Of a DNA stretch of 9,757 nucleotides, positions 1-5,918 are shown one piece after another. Below the pieces are notes generated by a model. The model was given only the letters and a program-made list of their open reading frames with translations, ran no database searches and was not told the DNA's origin. Where the stretch lies: positions 1 through 9,757 of the forward strand of contig CAMFSS010000054.1 in assembly GCA_945983195.1 (NCBI GenBank), in the 5' to 3' direction. Each line of letters begins with the position of its first letter. The first letter of the stretch is position 1. Position numbers and translations under genes: made by a program. The stretch comes from an uncultured Prevotellaceae bacterium (GTDB lineage Bacteria > Bacteroidota > Bacteroidia > Bacteroidales > Muribaculaceae).

Positions 1-3000
1 GTAAAAGCAAAAGGCAAAGTGGTGTTTGACGGACTTTATATATTCCAAGAGTGCACTGCTCTCGAAACCGCTACTTTTACCGGCTCCGGCGACGACTATA
101 CAGTAATGAACCCTGATATTTTTAAACGTTGCTACAACTTGAAATCTGTCGAGTTCTATCACCTCAAGGGCAATGGTCAGGACAACGATATGGACAGTGT
201 CTTCACAGATTGTACAAGTCTCGAAAGGGTCACTTCCACTCGTACCCCTGAGATATCAAAAATCGGCTACTCCTGCTTCGATGGTTGCACGAGCCTGAAA
301 ACACTATCTCTCCCGGAAAAGGAGTTTGCGGTTAACGAGACCGCTTTCCGGAATTGTACTGCCTTGGAAAGTTTCGACTTCACGAATGTCACCTCCCTTG
401 GCAAAGCAAGTTTCAAGGGTTGTACTGCATTGGCATCAACGCCCAACATCTCCAAACTCACCACAATCACTGAAAATGCATTTGAAGGTTGTACAAGCTT
501 GACAAGCTTGGATTTCACCAACCTTTCATCAATAGGTCCCAATGCTTTCAACGGCTGCACCGCATTGGCATCGGTCAATTTCAATTATTCATCGGAAACT
601 CCTACTACAATCACCGTCTCCATTGGCACCCAGGCTTTCACCGGCTGCACTGCATTAGCATCACTCAATTTCAATTCTTCATCGTATAATCCTCCCACAG
701 TGGAAAGCGAAGATGCCTTCGATGCATCGCACTATGCCAATACCGTGGTTGATGTGCCCGAAATCAGATTTCGCGACTTTTTCAACAACGCAATTTGGAA
801 AAAGTTCGCCAAACTCAAGCACCCGATGTACGCCTACACGTCCGTTGACGGCGGCTACTCTATCCGCAAAAGTGAATACGCTCTCGTAGAGGATTTCACA
901 GGTATAGTCGAAATTCCCGCAACATACAATTCACAAGATGTGGTAGCTATTGAAGAAGGCGCATTCCAAGATCTGCCATATCTCTACGGTGTTACTCTCC
1001 ACGAAAAAATAGCTTCCATTGGTGCTAATGCGTTTGCTGGCTGCCCTACGATCAGTACGGTAATCAACAAACGCACAGAGCCTCTTACCGAAGATGTTTG
1101 TCCTTATTCAGCCTTTGACTCTGAGACTTATAAAGGCACACTCATTGTGCCATTTGGAAGCCTCGATGCATATAGTAACACTGAACCATGGTGTAATTTC
1201 AGCGTGAAGAAGCAAGTCAGCGGCGATCTCATTCTCCCTGCTCCGACGGCTTCTCACGCGTCGTGCGAGTTTAACCAGCCTTTCTATTTGGAACTCACGG
1301 ATCGTAACGGCGAGGCAACCGGAGCTACGATTTATTATTACATCGTTAACGACGGCGACGCAGCAAACGCTGTTCGCGACGTACAAACCTACTCCACACC
1401 ATTCAAAATCTCTTCTTCTTGCACAGTTGTGGCTTATGTCAGCAATGGCACACAATGCTCCGAGCCGGTTTCTTGGACATTTACACGCCAATATGTAAGC
1501 ACCGAGAACGGTCTCGACAAAGTGCTGGCTGGAAAGGTCGAAGAAGAATATAGAATCAATACACCTCTGTATGGTCACTATTTCGACGGCACATATCTCT
1601 ATGCCTCTACTATAGCCAACAGCGGTTCTTCAAAGACCTCTCCCACCGAGGAGCAGAAAGCTAACACGTCGAGCGACAAAGAAGCCGACTTCAACCAGGA
1701 AGACTGGGTGGCTATCGAAGGCTTGACATCTGACTTCGTTGGAAAAACAATTGAAAGCGGCAGCGTGGCAACTGTAGGTTCCGACCCTGCATACCCTGTT
1801 ATCACATTCAATGAAGGTGTGTCATACGCCTATATTAATACTGGCGACATCAACACATACCGTGTGGAAAACTTCAATATCGCTTCAGTGAGCGACATTT
1901 GGCTCGTGGCACCGCAGCCAGCCGAATATTGCACCGTCAGAGGCTATCTGACAGCGGCTAATATCCACGAGGCTGAAGGCTATCTCGTATTGAAGTCGGC
2001 AGAGAGCGCAACAACGACCGAAAACGAGACTGTAATCGAGCCGCTCACCATGAATGTATATTACGACCCTGCAACCATCACTTTGGGTAATGACGGCTGG
2101 TATTCATTCACCGGAATCGTGAAGAAAGAAGGCGATGCTCTGACATTCACAGCATTGGAAATCGAGAAGGAAAAAGTGACAACTAACGCTGAGCTGCTTT
2201 CGATGGAGGCAGGCAGGAGCTATGTTGTGAATGTGAACCTTCAAGGAGTTAAGGCTGTTGGTGGTGTGCTCTATGCACGCACCGCAGAAGTGACGGCTGC
2301 TCTATCTGAGCCAAGAGAAGATCACACAGGCTTCGACAGCTATGAAGATGGCAAAAAGCTTGGTGAATATGACCAGCATGACTGGGTGGCTATTGCCGGT
2401 CTTGCATCAGAATATGAAGGAAAGCAGATTGAGTCAGGCTTTGTAGCCCTATATGACGGGACAAAACTTGTTCCAGAGACTGCGCCAGCGTATGGCACTG
2501 ATATTGATGTTGCACTCAATACGTTTGGCGTGGCAAATGTGTTCTACGGCAACTATGAGAATACAGAAGATCTTAACATGACCGGTGGTTACCAGCCGTT
2601 CTTCGTGAAGGCAAAGGTGAATGAGGTTGCTAACTTCCTTGGCTCAGTGAAACTGAACGATGGCAAGTATGAGCTTTGGGGCTCGGGCGTTTGCGGCAAG
2701 CTGAACGAAAAGGGACTTGAGATTGAAGCAAACGGCACAGAGCTTGCAGCATCAGCCACATACAAGCAGATAGAGGGCGTGCTTGTGGCAGATGCAGCAG
2801 CCAACGGACGCGTTAAGCTGATTGCCATGAGTGTGACAGACACCCCGACAGGCGTGGAGTCACTGGAGGCTAACGGTAAGGCTGCAATCTACGGCACTGA
2901 GGGTGCAGTAGTAGTGGCCGGAGCCGACGGCAAGGTGATGATTTTCGACGCTATGGGCCGCATGGTGAAGAGCGTTAGCGCAGAGGGTGCAGCAACAGTG

Positions 3001-3066
3001 GAGATGCCGGCAGGCTACTACATTGTGCGCACCGCAGGAACAGCAAAAGCAGTGATTGTGAAATAA
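1..3066 (+). CDS. BspA-like leucine-rich-repeat surface protein with T9SS-like C-terminal sorting domain (5' end outside window)
   Basis: The frame is open to base 1, so the true start, signal peptide and perhaps more repeats lie upstream; the GTG at 19 is only an internal codon. Residues below are counted from base 19. About nine repeats of the form AFxGCTALxSxxF, spaced 21-30 residues, fill residues 8-218, and two more lie at 315-350; this is the BspA/LRR_5 pattern. Residues about 404-490 resemble a CHB_HEX_C-like beta-sandwich (IYYYIVNDGD). Two copies of a domain beginning DWVAIxGLxSxxxGKxIESG follow at 562 and 788. The last 70 residues (VMIFDAMGRMVKSV, MPAGYYIVR, ending AVIVK) match T9SS type A sorting tails, so I infer export across the outer membrane and surface attachment or release. 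BspA-type proteins are often adhesins, but the ligand here cannot be told. The gene ends at TAA and is followed by a strong hairpin. Confidence 0.88.
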   Translation, partial: VKAKGKVVFDGLYIFQECTALETATFTGSGDDYTVMNPDIFKRCYNLKSVEFYHLKGNGQDNDMDSVFTDCTSLERVTSTRTPEISKIGYSCFDGCTSLKTLSLPEKEFAVNETAFRNCTALESFDFTNVTSLGKASFKGCTALASTPNISKLTTITENAFEGCTSLTSLDFTNLSSIGPNAFNGCTALASVNFNYSSETPTTITVSIGTQAFTGCTALASLNFNSSSYNPPTVESEDAFDASHYANTVVDVPEIRFRDFFNNAIWKKFAKLKHPMYAYTSVDGGYSIRKSEYALVEDFTGIVEIPATYNSQDVVAIEEGAFQDLPYLYGVTLHEKIASIGANAFAGCPTISTVINKRTEPLTEDVCPYSAFDSETYKGTLIVPFGSLDAYSNTEPWCNFSVKKQVSGDLILPAPTASHASCEFNQPFYLELTDRNGEATGATIYYYIVNDGDAANAVRDVQTYSTPFKISSSCTVVAYVSNGTQCSEPVSWTFTRQYVSTENGLDKVLAGKVEEEYRINTPLYGHYFDGTYLYASTIANSGSSKTSPTEEQKANTSSDKEADFNQEDWVAIEGLTSDFVGKTIESGSVATVGSDPAYPVITFNEGVSYAYINTGDINTYRVENFNIASVSDIWLVAPQPAEYCTVRGYLTAANIHEAEGYLVLKSAESATTTENETVIEPLTMNVYYDPATITLGNDGWYSFTGIVKKEGDALTFTALEIEKEKVTTNAELLSMEAGRSYVVNVNLQGVKAVGGVLYARTAEVTAALSEPREDHTGFDSYEDGKKLGEYDQHDWVAIAGLASEYEGKQIESGFVALYDGTKLVPETAPAYGTDIDVALNTFGVANVFYGNYENTEDLNMTGGYQPFFVKAKVNEVANFLGSVKLNDGKYELWGSGVCGKLNEKGLEIEANGTELAASATYKQIEGVLVADAAANGRVKLIAMSVTDTPTGVESLEANGKAAIYGTEGAVVVAGADGKVMIFDAMGRMVKSVSAEGAATVEMPAGYYIVRTAGTAKAVIVK
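1702..1770 (+). repeat. Internal duplication, copy 1 of the DWVAI motif segment
   Basis: This codes residues 562-584 (numbered from base 19) of the surface protein, DWVAIEGLTSDFVGKTIESG and on. It matches the later segment at 2380-2448 in the pattern DWVAIxGLxSxxxGKxIESGxVA. The similarity marks the start of two tandem domains of about 225 residues. It is clearer in protein than in DNA, so the duplication is probably old. Confidence 0.75.
2380..2448 (+). repeat. Internal duplication, copy 2 of the DWVAI motif segment
   Basis: This codes residues 788-810, DWVAIAGLASEYEGKQIESG and on, the second copy of the segment at 1702-1770. The following part (YQPFFVKAKVNEVANFLG) plays the position of YCTVRGYLTAANIHEAEGYL in copy 1. 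That suggests a repeated beta-rich domain, which I do not recognise by name. Confidence 0.72.
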
Positions 3067-3086
3067 CACGAATCACACACACACGA

Positions 3087-3136
3087 CAATAAGAGCCGGG
3101 CGACATCTTTCACGATGCCGCCCGGCTATTTTATTG
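3087..3136. terminator. Hairpin terminator after the surface-protein gene, possibly bidirectional
   Basis: The arms AGCCGGGCG (3094-3102) and CGCCCGGCT (3119-3127) pair perfectly. CATC/GATG pairs extend the stem inward and CAATAA (3087-3092) / TTATTG (3131-3136) extend it outward. On the plus strand the GC stem is followed by ATTTTATTG, a short U-rich tail; on the minus strand it is followed by CTTATTG. It starts 21 bases after the surface-protein stop codon and faces the regulator gene coming from the other side, so it may end transcription both ways. Confidence 0.8.
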
Positions 3137-3138
3137 CT

Positions 3139-3179
3139 GTATTGTGTCGGGTGACTGTTGTTATTGATTGAGTCGGTGT
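3139..3179. repeat. 41-bp intergenic repeat, copy 1, next to the hairpin
   Basis: It begins GTATTGTGTCGGG and ends GATTGAGTCGGTGT. Bases 4432-4472 match it at 40 of 41 positions, the only difference being G3144 against C4437. It starts two bases after the hairpin at 3087-3136 and lies downstream of the minus-strand regulator gene. It codes for nothing I can support. Confidence 0.88.
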
Positions 3180-3215
3180 TTTTAGTTGATGCGGTTTGGG
3201 GCATAGCTTTTGGGG

Positions 3216-3425
3216 CTATTCTGTGGGGCGGAATTCGAGGATGTCGGCAGGCTGACACTCGAGTATAGAGCAGATTGAGTTCAGTGTGCTGAAGCGTATG
3301 GCTTTTGCCTTTCCGGTTTTCAGAATTGACAAGTTTGCCTGTGTGATGCCTATTTTGCTCGCAAGCTCACTGAGAGAGATTTTGCGCCGAGCCATCATCA
3401 CGTCGAGATTTACGATTATTGCCAT
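3216..3425 (-). CDS. Small Cro/CI-type helix-turn-helix regulator (YozG-like), partner of the DUF2975 protein
   Basis: The 69-residue product starts MAIIVNLDVMMARRKISLSE. The helix-turn-helix lies at about residues 17-40 (SLSELASKIGITQANLSILK), and the rest (GKAKAIRFSTLNSICSILEC, then QPADILEFRP) is the conserved body of the small YozG/HTH_26-type family, normally about 65-75 residues. The ATG at 3425 is preferred over the upstream GTG at 3476 because the extra 17 residues are not family-like and would overlap the neighbouring gene. With this start the gene lies 25 bases after the DUF2975 stop codon, so the two are probably one mRNA. Members are typically encoded beside a DUF2975 membrane protein. 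It probably binds DNA and represses its own operon through the TATCG-N5-CGATA sites upstream; that part is inference. Confidence 0.9.
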   Translation of the reverse strand: MAIIVNLDVMMARRKISLSELASKIGITQANLSILKTGKAKAIRFSTLNSICSILECQPADILEFRPTE

Positions 3426-3450
3426 GATTTGCGTCGTTTTTATTGTGTTA

Positions 3451-3930
3451 CTAAATTGTAAGTTCTTGTTCTTCACTCACTTCTACGGCAATTGAATATA
3501 GCTTTGCAAACACTATCAGCACGAAGCAGGTGATAAGCATATACTCGTTGATGTAGATTTCCAATTGACGCATACCTTTGTATATGATGTTTCCGGTGTT
3601 GCCATCAACAAGAGAGTAGATGAAGTAGAGTGCCGACATCGCATAGAGCAATCGGTGATTGCCACGGATAAACAGTTTGCCGGCTGCTGCTCCGCGCCAA
3701 ATTTTGTTCAAGAACACGAGAAGAGTTGCAACTAATGCAAGTGCGAGAATATAGCGCACTACCACGATTGTTATGCGCAGCCATTGAATATCAGCCAAGT
3801 ATTCTGGGATATCTATGGTGATATACTCCAATGTTCCCCAAGATTGATAGCTTATGAATGCTACAAAAAGTGCGCAAAGTGCGGTGCAGACTACAATAAG
3901 CGTTTTTAATGAATTTGATTTCTTTTCCAT
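3451..3930 (-). CDS. DUF2975 family membrane protein
   Basis: The 159-residue product starts MEKKSNSLKT. Four hydrophobic segments lie at about residues 8-28, 51-75, 92-108 and 129-149. Between helices 2 and 3 is a GKLFIRGNHRLL stretch that resembles the DUF2975 G-x-x-F signature. The protein should sit in the inner membrane. Its biochemical role is unknown; paired with a small YozG-like regulator it is plausibly a sensor or a partner that controls the regulator. The ATG at 3930 is chosen because it follows a near-ideal Bacteroides promoter by about 30 bases. The longer reading from 3993 would start upstream of that promoter's -7 box and is rejected. It is first in a two-gene operon with the regulator. 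Confidence 0.85.
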   Translation of the reverse strand: MEKKSNSLKTLIVVCTALCALFVAFISYQSWGTLEYITIDIPEYLADIQWLRITIVVVRYILALALVATLLVFLNKIWRGAAAGKLFIRGNHRLLYAMSALYFIYSLVDGNTGNIIYKGMRQLEIYINEYMLITCFVLIVFAKLYSIAVEVSEEQELTI

Positions 3931-3945
3931 TTTGCGATAACTATT

Positions 3946-3960
3946 TATTGTTAAACGATA
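3946..3960. promoter_or_regulatory. Candidate operator B (imperfect TATCG-N5-CGATA) at the transcription start
   Basis: Plus strand TATTG-TTAAA-CGATA differs by one base from the perfect dyad TATCG-N5-CGATA seen at 4001-4015. It lies just downstream of the -7 box of the DUF2975 operon, where a bound repressor would block transcription. A further single half-site, CGATAA, is at 3935-3940. The likely ligand is the operon's own small regulator (inference). Confidence 0.5.
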
Positions 3961-3962
3961 TG

Positions 3963-3994
3963 CAAAGGTAAATAGAATTTCTTGTTTTCCCAAA
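3963..3994 (-). promoter_or_regulatory. Bacteroides-type promoter of the DUF2975-regulator operon
   Basis: Read on the minus strand, a -33 box TTTG (3994-3991) is followed after exactly 20 bases by a -7 box TACCTTTG (3970-3963). This fits the Bacteroidota primary sigma factor consensus TTTG-N19-21-TAnnTTTG. Transcription would begin near 3958-3960, giving a leader of about 30 bases. Confidence 0.85.
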
Positions 3995-3995
3995 A

Positions 3996-4020
3996 TAATT
4001 TATCGTTTTTCGATAAATTA
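3996..4020. promoter_or_regulatory. Candidate operator A: perfect 10-bp inverted repeat with 5-base spacer
   Basis: The arms TAATTTATCG (3996-4005) and CGATAAATTA (4011-4020) are perfect reverse complements around TTTTT. The core is TATCG-N5-CGATA. It sits directly upstream of the -33 box of the DUF2975 operon and upstream of the divergent promoter of the small membrane gene, so one protein could affect both. A weak hairpin terminator is an alternative reading, but the stem is AT-rich and lies between two promoters. Confidence 0.6.
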
Positions 4021-4041
4021 ACAATGTAGATTGATGTAGTG

Positions 4042-4072
4042 ATTGTATATTGGGGGAAATTGTGTACCTTTG
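4042..4072 (+). promoter_or_regulatory. Promoter of the small membrane protein gene, nearly touching its start codon
   Basis: The -7 box TACCTTTG (4065-4072) is perfect; a -33 box ATTG (4042-4045), one base off TTTG, lies 19 bases upstream. The gene's ATG is at 4077, four bases after the box, so transcription would start at or within a few bases of the start codon. The 11 bases TACCTTTGCAT are also found, inverted, in the divergent DUF2975 promoter. Confidence 0.7.
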
Positions 4073-4076
4073 CATT

Positions 4077-4358
4077 ATGGATAGCAATGAAGAAAAATAT
4101 CGACAGTTCAAGGTGAAACTTGAAAAGGAAATGTCAGTTATTCGACAAAGAAATGAGCTGACAGAGAGAGCCTTCTGTTGTGTTGGTGCCGGATTGTTGT
4201 TTGGCATCATTCCATATATTGGTTGGTTGTATTTAATCTTTAGTTTTTGCTATTGTTGTTACATATTTACTAAAACAAAGAGTTCAATTGTAGCTTTCGC
4301 TGTGTTGGTGAGCATTATAGAGCTGTTTGTGAGATATGTCATTGCTACTACGCCATGA
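4077..4358 (+). CDS. Small membrane protein of unknown function, probably leaderless
   Basis: The 93-residue product starts MDSNEEKYRQFKVKLEKEM. I do not recognise a family. A charged N-terminal 30 residues (probably cytosolic and helical) is followed by a hydrophobic stretch at 32-64, rich in cysteine and aromatic residues (AFCCVGAGLLFGIIPYIGWL, then FCYCCY), and a second one at 69-89. It is therefore an inner-membrane protein of two or three helices. The ATG at 4077 is chosen because it directly follows a good promoter; the TTG at 4050 lies inside that promoter. It is divergent from the DUF2975-regulator operon with 146 bases between start codons, so co-regulation is possible. It is convergent with the amidase gene, from which a long hairpin separates it. 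Confidence 0.68.
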   Translation: MDSNEEKYRQFKVKLEKEMSVIRQRNELTERAFCCVGAGLLFGIIPYIGWLYLIFSFCYCCYIFTKTKSSIVAFAVLVSIIELFVRYVIATTP

Positions 4359-4379
4359 CTGCGCTATGCAATATGTAAA

Positions 4380-4430
4380 CTCCGGGTCGATAATGTTGCG
4401 GTTGATTATTGCAACATTATCGACCCGGAG
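4380..4430. terminator. Long perfect hairpin between convergent genes
   Basis: Arms of 20 bases (4380-4399, starting CTCCGGGTCG, and 4411-4430, ending CGACCCGGAG) are perfect reverse complements around an 11-base loop. It lies 21 bases after the small membrane gene and 48 bases beyond the amidase gene stop. There is no real U-run on the plus side; on the minus side the stem is followed by TTTACATATT. It is probably a bidirectional transcription end or an RNA 3' stabiliser. Confidence 0.65.
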
Positions 4431-4431
4431 A

Positions 4432-4472
4432 GTATTCTGTCGGGTGACTGTTGTTATTGATTGAGTCGGTGT
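4432..4472. repeat. 41-bp intergenic repeat, copy 2, next to the long hairpin
   Basis: It is identical to 3139-3179 except for C4437. It starts one base after the hairpin at 4380-4430 and ends six bases before the stop codon of the amidase gene. The order (minus-strand gene end, repeat, hairpin) is the same as at copy 1. Confidence 0.88.
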
Positions 4473-4478
4473 GAGGGG

Positions 4479-5702
4479 TTATTTCACTTTGAATGTGAAG
4501 GTTTTGTCCCACTCACGGAGTATCGACATCGTCACCGTCTTTTTGTTAAGGTTGTAGACGTCGGACCATTGTGTGAAACCGGTGGAAAGTTCGGGATTTT
4601 CGGGACCTTGCGCTACTTTTTGCAGCAGAGAAATTGCCTGTGCCGGTGTCAGCTTGTAGTTATGCTCCAACAAAACGTCTCTCAAGCTCTCGTAGCGTGC
4701 TTTTCCGTGAGTAGAATTGTTAACTCCATCAGGTGAGTCAGCCATGGTGGGCGACACATAGAAATTGGTAACGTAACGCGATGTATTGTTCCCAGTGAAA
4801 ACTTCCATCTTGGTTGGATTCTGCTCAATGGTGGGGTTGGTGTATTCTACAAATGCATAGTCGCCCGTGTAGTCGGCAATCAAGAAAAGGTCTCTTGAAG
4901 TGTCGGTATCCCTGCAAATGTTGTACTGATTCAGCATTTCAACAGCCTCTTTCACTGTAGAAACCCTGTCGAGCAACATACGCATTGCAACGGTGGTGAA
5001 AATTTTTTTCTTTCCCGATTCCTGCTGTAGGGTGGGGAGTCCGTCGAGCTTAAGGACACTAATGGCAAATCCATCTTCATTGATACCGTCGAGCATCAGA
5101 TAAGGCAGTGCCATGAGCATTGAGAGGTCGGACTTGCCATCGGTGTAGAATCCGCTCTTATAGTCGACAAACAGACCGTCGACAAACGACACAGACCTTT
5201 TTCCTCCGGCAGGTGCCGTGTGTACGACAATCAGCGGAATCATGATGCGTTCTTTGGTGGTAGGGTGAATGTGGTTGAAATCGAAGTTTCTTCCCATAAG
5301 GAAATTGCCTGACGATGCATCGGGGCAGGCAAATACGCTGCAACCGGCATCGTAGGAAAGAGCCATGCTTTTTGGTGATGGACTGGAGTCCAAGAGGTAT
5401 TTAGCGACAAACAATTTCAATTTCTGTGTGCAATCTATCCCCATATTCAAGGCTTCGTCGAGCTTGTAGTCGACATTGTAGGTCATTTCATAAATACGCC
5501 CCTTGTTGCCCTCAAGGTCAACGAGAGAATAGAGCATGGCAAGTTTGTCCTTGTCTTTAATCAATGCAGCTTTGTTCTCGGTAGGAGTGGGAGTTGGAGC
5601 AGCCGGCTCGTCGTCGTTGCTGCACGCAGCAAAAATGAGGGTTGATACCACAATGCCAGCGAGCAACATTCCGTGGTGCTTGGTGAAATTCAGTATAGCC
5701 AT
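4479..5702 (-). CDS. Lipoprotein linear amide C-N hydrolase (choloylglycine hydrolase / acid-ceramidase-like Ntn-hydrolase)
   Basis: The 407-residue product has a lipoprotein signal (TLIFAAC, lipid-bearing Cys27), an acidic/proline linker (SNDDEPAAPTPTPT), a pro-region to about residue 120, then the Ntn-hydrolase domain. The likely nucleophile is Cys121 in DAGCSVFAC, followed 17 residues later by Arg138 in MGRNFDF, the GRNxD signature of bile salt hydrolases, acid ceramidase, NAAA and penicillin acyltransferase. LDGINEDGFAISV (204-216), FLIADYTGDYAFVEY (273-287), VTNFY (311-315) and TQWSDVYNL (377-385) also match conserved blocks. It should hydrolyse a linear amide bond such as an N-acyl amino acid or bile-acid conjugate; the substrate cannot be told. 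It is anchored in the periplasm or on the surface. Its family usually self-cleaves before the Cys; G120-C121 fits. It stands alone, 216 bases downstream of the AraC gene. Confidence 0.88.
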   Translation of the reverse strand: MAILNFTKHHGMLLAGIVVSTLIFAACSNDDEPAAPTPTPTENKAALIKDKDKLAMLYSLVDLEGNKGRIYEMTYNVDYKLDEALNMGIDCTQKLKLFVAKYLLDSSPSPKSMALSYDAGCSVFACPDASSGNFLMGRNFDFNHIHPTTKERIMIPLIVVHTAPAGGKRSVSFVDGLFVDYKSGFYTDGKSDLSMLMALPYLMLDGINEDGFAISVLKLDGLPTLQQESGKKKIFTTVAMRMLLDRVSTVKEAVEMLNQYNICRDTDTSRDLFLIADYTGDYAFVEYTNPTIEQNPTKMEVFTGNNTSRYVTNFYVSPTMADSPDGVNNSTHGKARYESLRDVLLEHNYKLTPAQAISLLQKVAQGPENPELSTGFTQWSDVYNLNKKTVTMSILREWDKTFTFKVK

Positions 5703-5766
5703 AATCTTTGATTTATATTGGTTTATGTTTTTGATAGTTCGCAGCCGCAGCCATTAATAGCATTTG

Positions 5767-5794
5767 CAAATATAACAAACTTTTGGTATTCAAA
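5767..5794 (-). promoter_or_regulatory. Candidate promoter of the amidase gene
   Basis: Read on the minus strand, TATATTTG (5774-5767) fits the TAnnTTTG -7 box. A TTTG at 5794-5791 is only 16 bases upstream rather than the usual 19-21, so the -33 part is weak. The leader would be about 60 bases. The 216-base gap after the AraC gene (5703-5918) holds nothing else I can support. Confidence 0.45.
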
Positions 5795-5918
5795 AGCACC
5801 CTTTGATGTAACGACGGCTCAAAAATTGAAGATATGGCATATTTTTGTTGAATACGCAATGACGCGGAATTGATTAATCGTCAATTTTATGTTTCAACAA
5901 TTTATTGCAGAGTGCGTT

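Noticed and set aside
267..690. Regularly spaced near-identical DNA segments resembling a CRISPR or tandem array
   Set aside because: They keep a reading frame and encode the AFxGCTALxS leucine-rich repeats; the intervals vary and there are no unique spacers.
1108..1578. 156-residue open frame on the minus strand
   Set aside because: It lies wholly inside the surface-protein gene, has no recognisable domain, and the plus frame has clear LRR and sandwich-domain sequence there.
3073..3258. 61-residue minus-strand open frame across the terminator and repeat 1
   Set aside because: It has low-complexity His/Pro/Arg content, overlaps the end of the regulator gene and reads through a strong hairpin.
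3286..3495. 69-residue plus-strand open frame
   Set aside because: It is antisense to the well-conserved helix-turn-helix regulator.
3941..4210. 89-residue minus-strand open frame
   Set aside because: It covers two promoters and the small membrane gene in antisense and has no recognisable domain.
5840..5847. TATTTTTG, a plus-strand match to the -7 box
   Set aside because: No plus-strand gene follows and no TTTG box was found at the right distance, so it is probably chance in AT-rich DNA.
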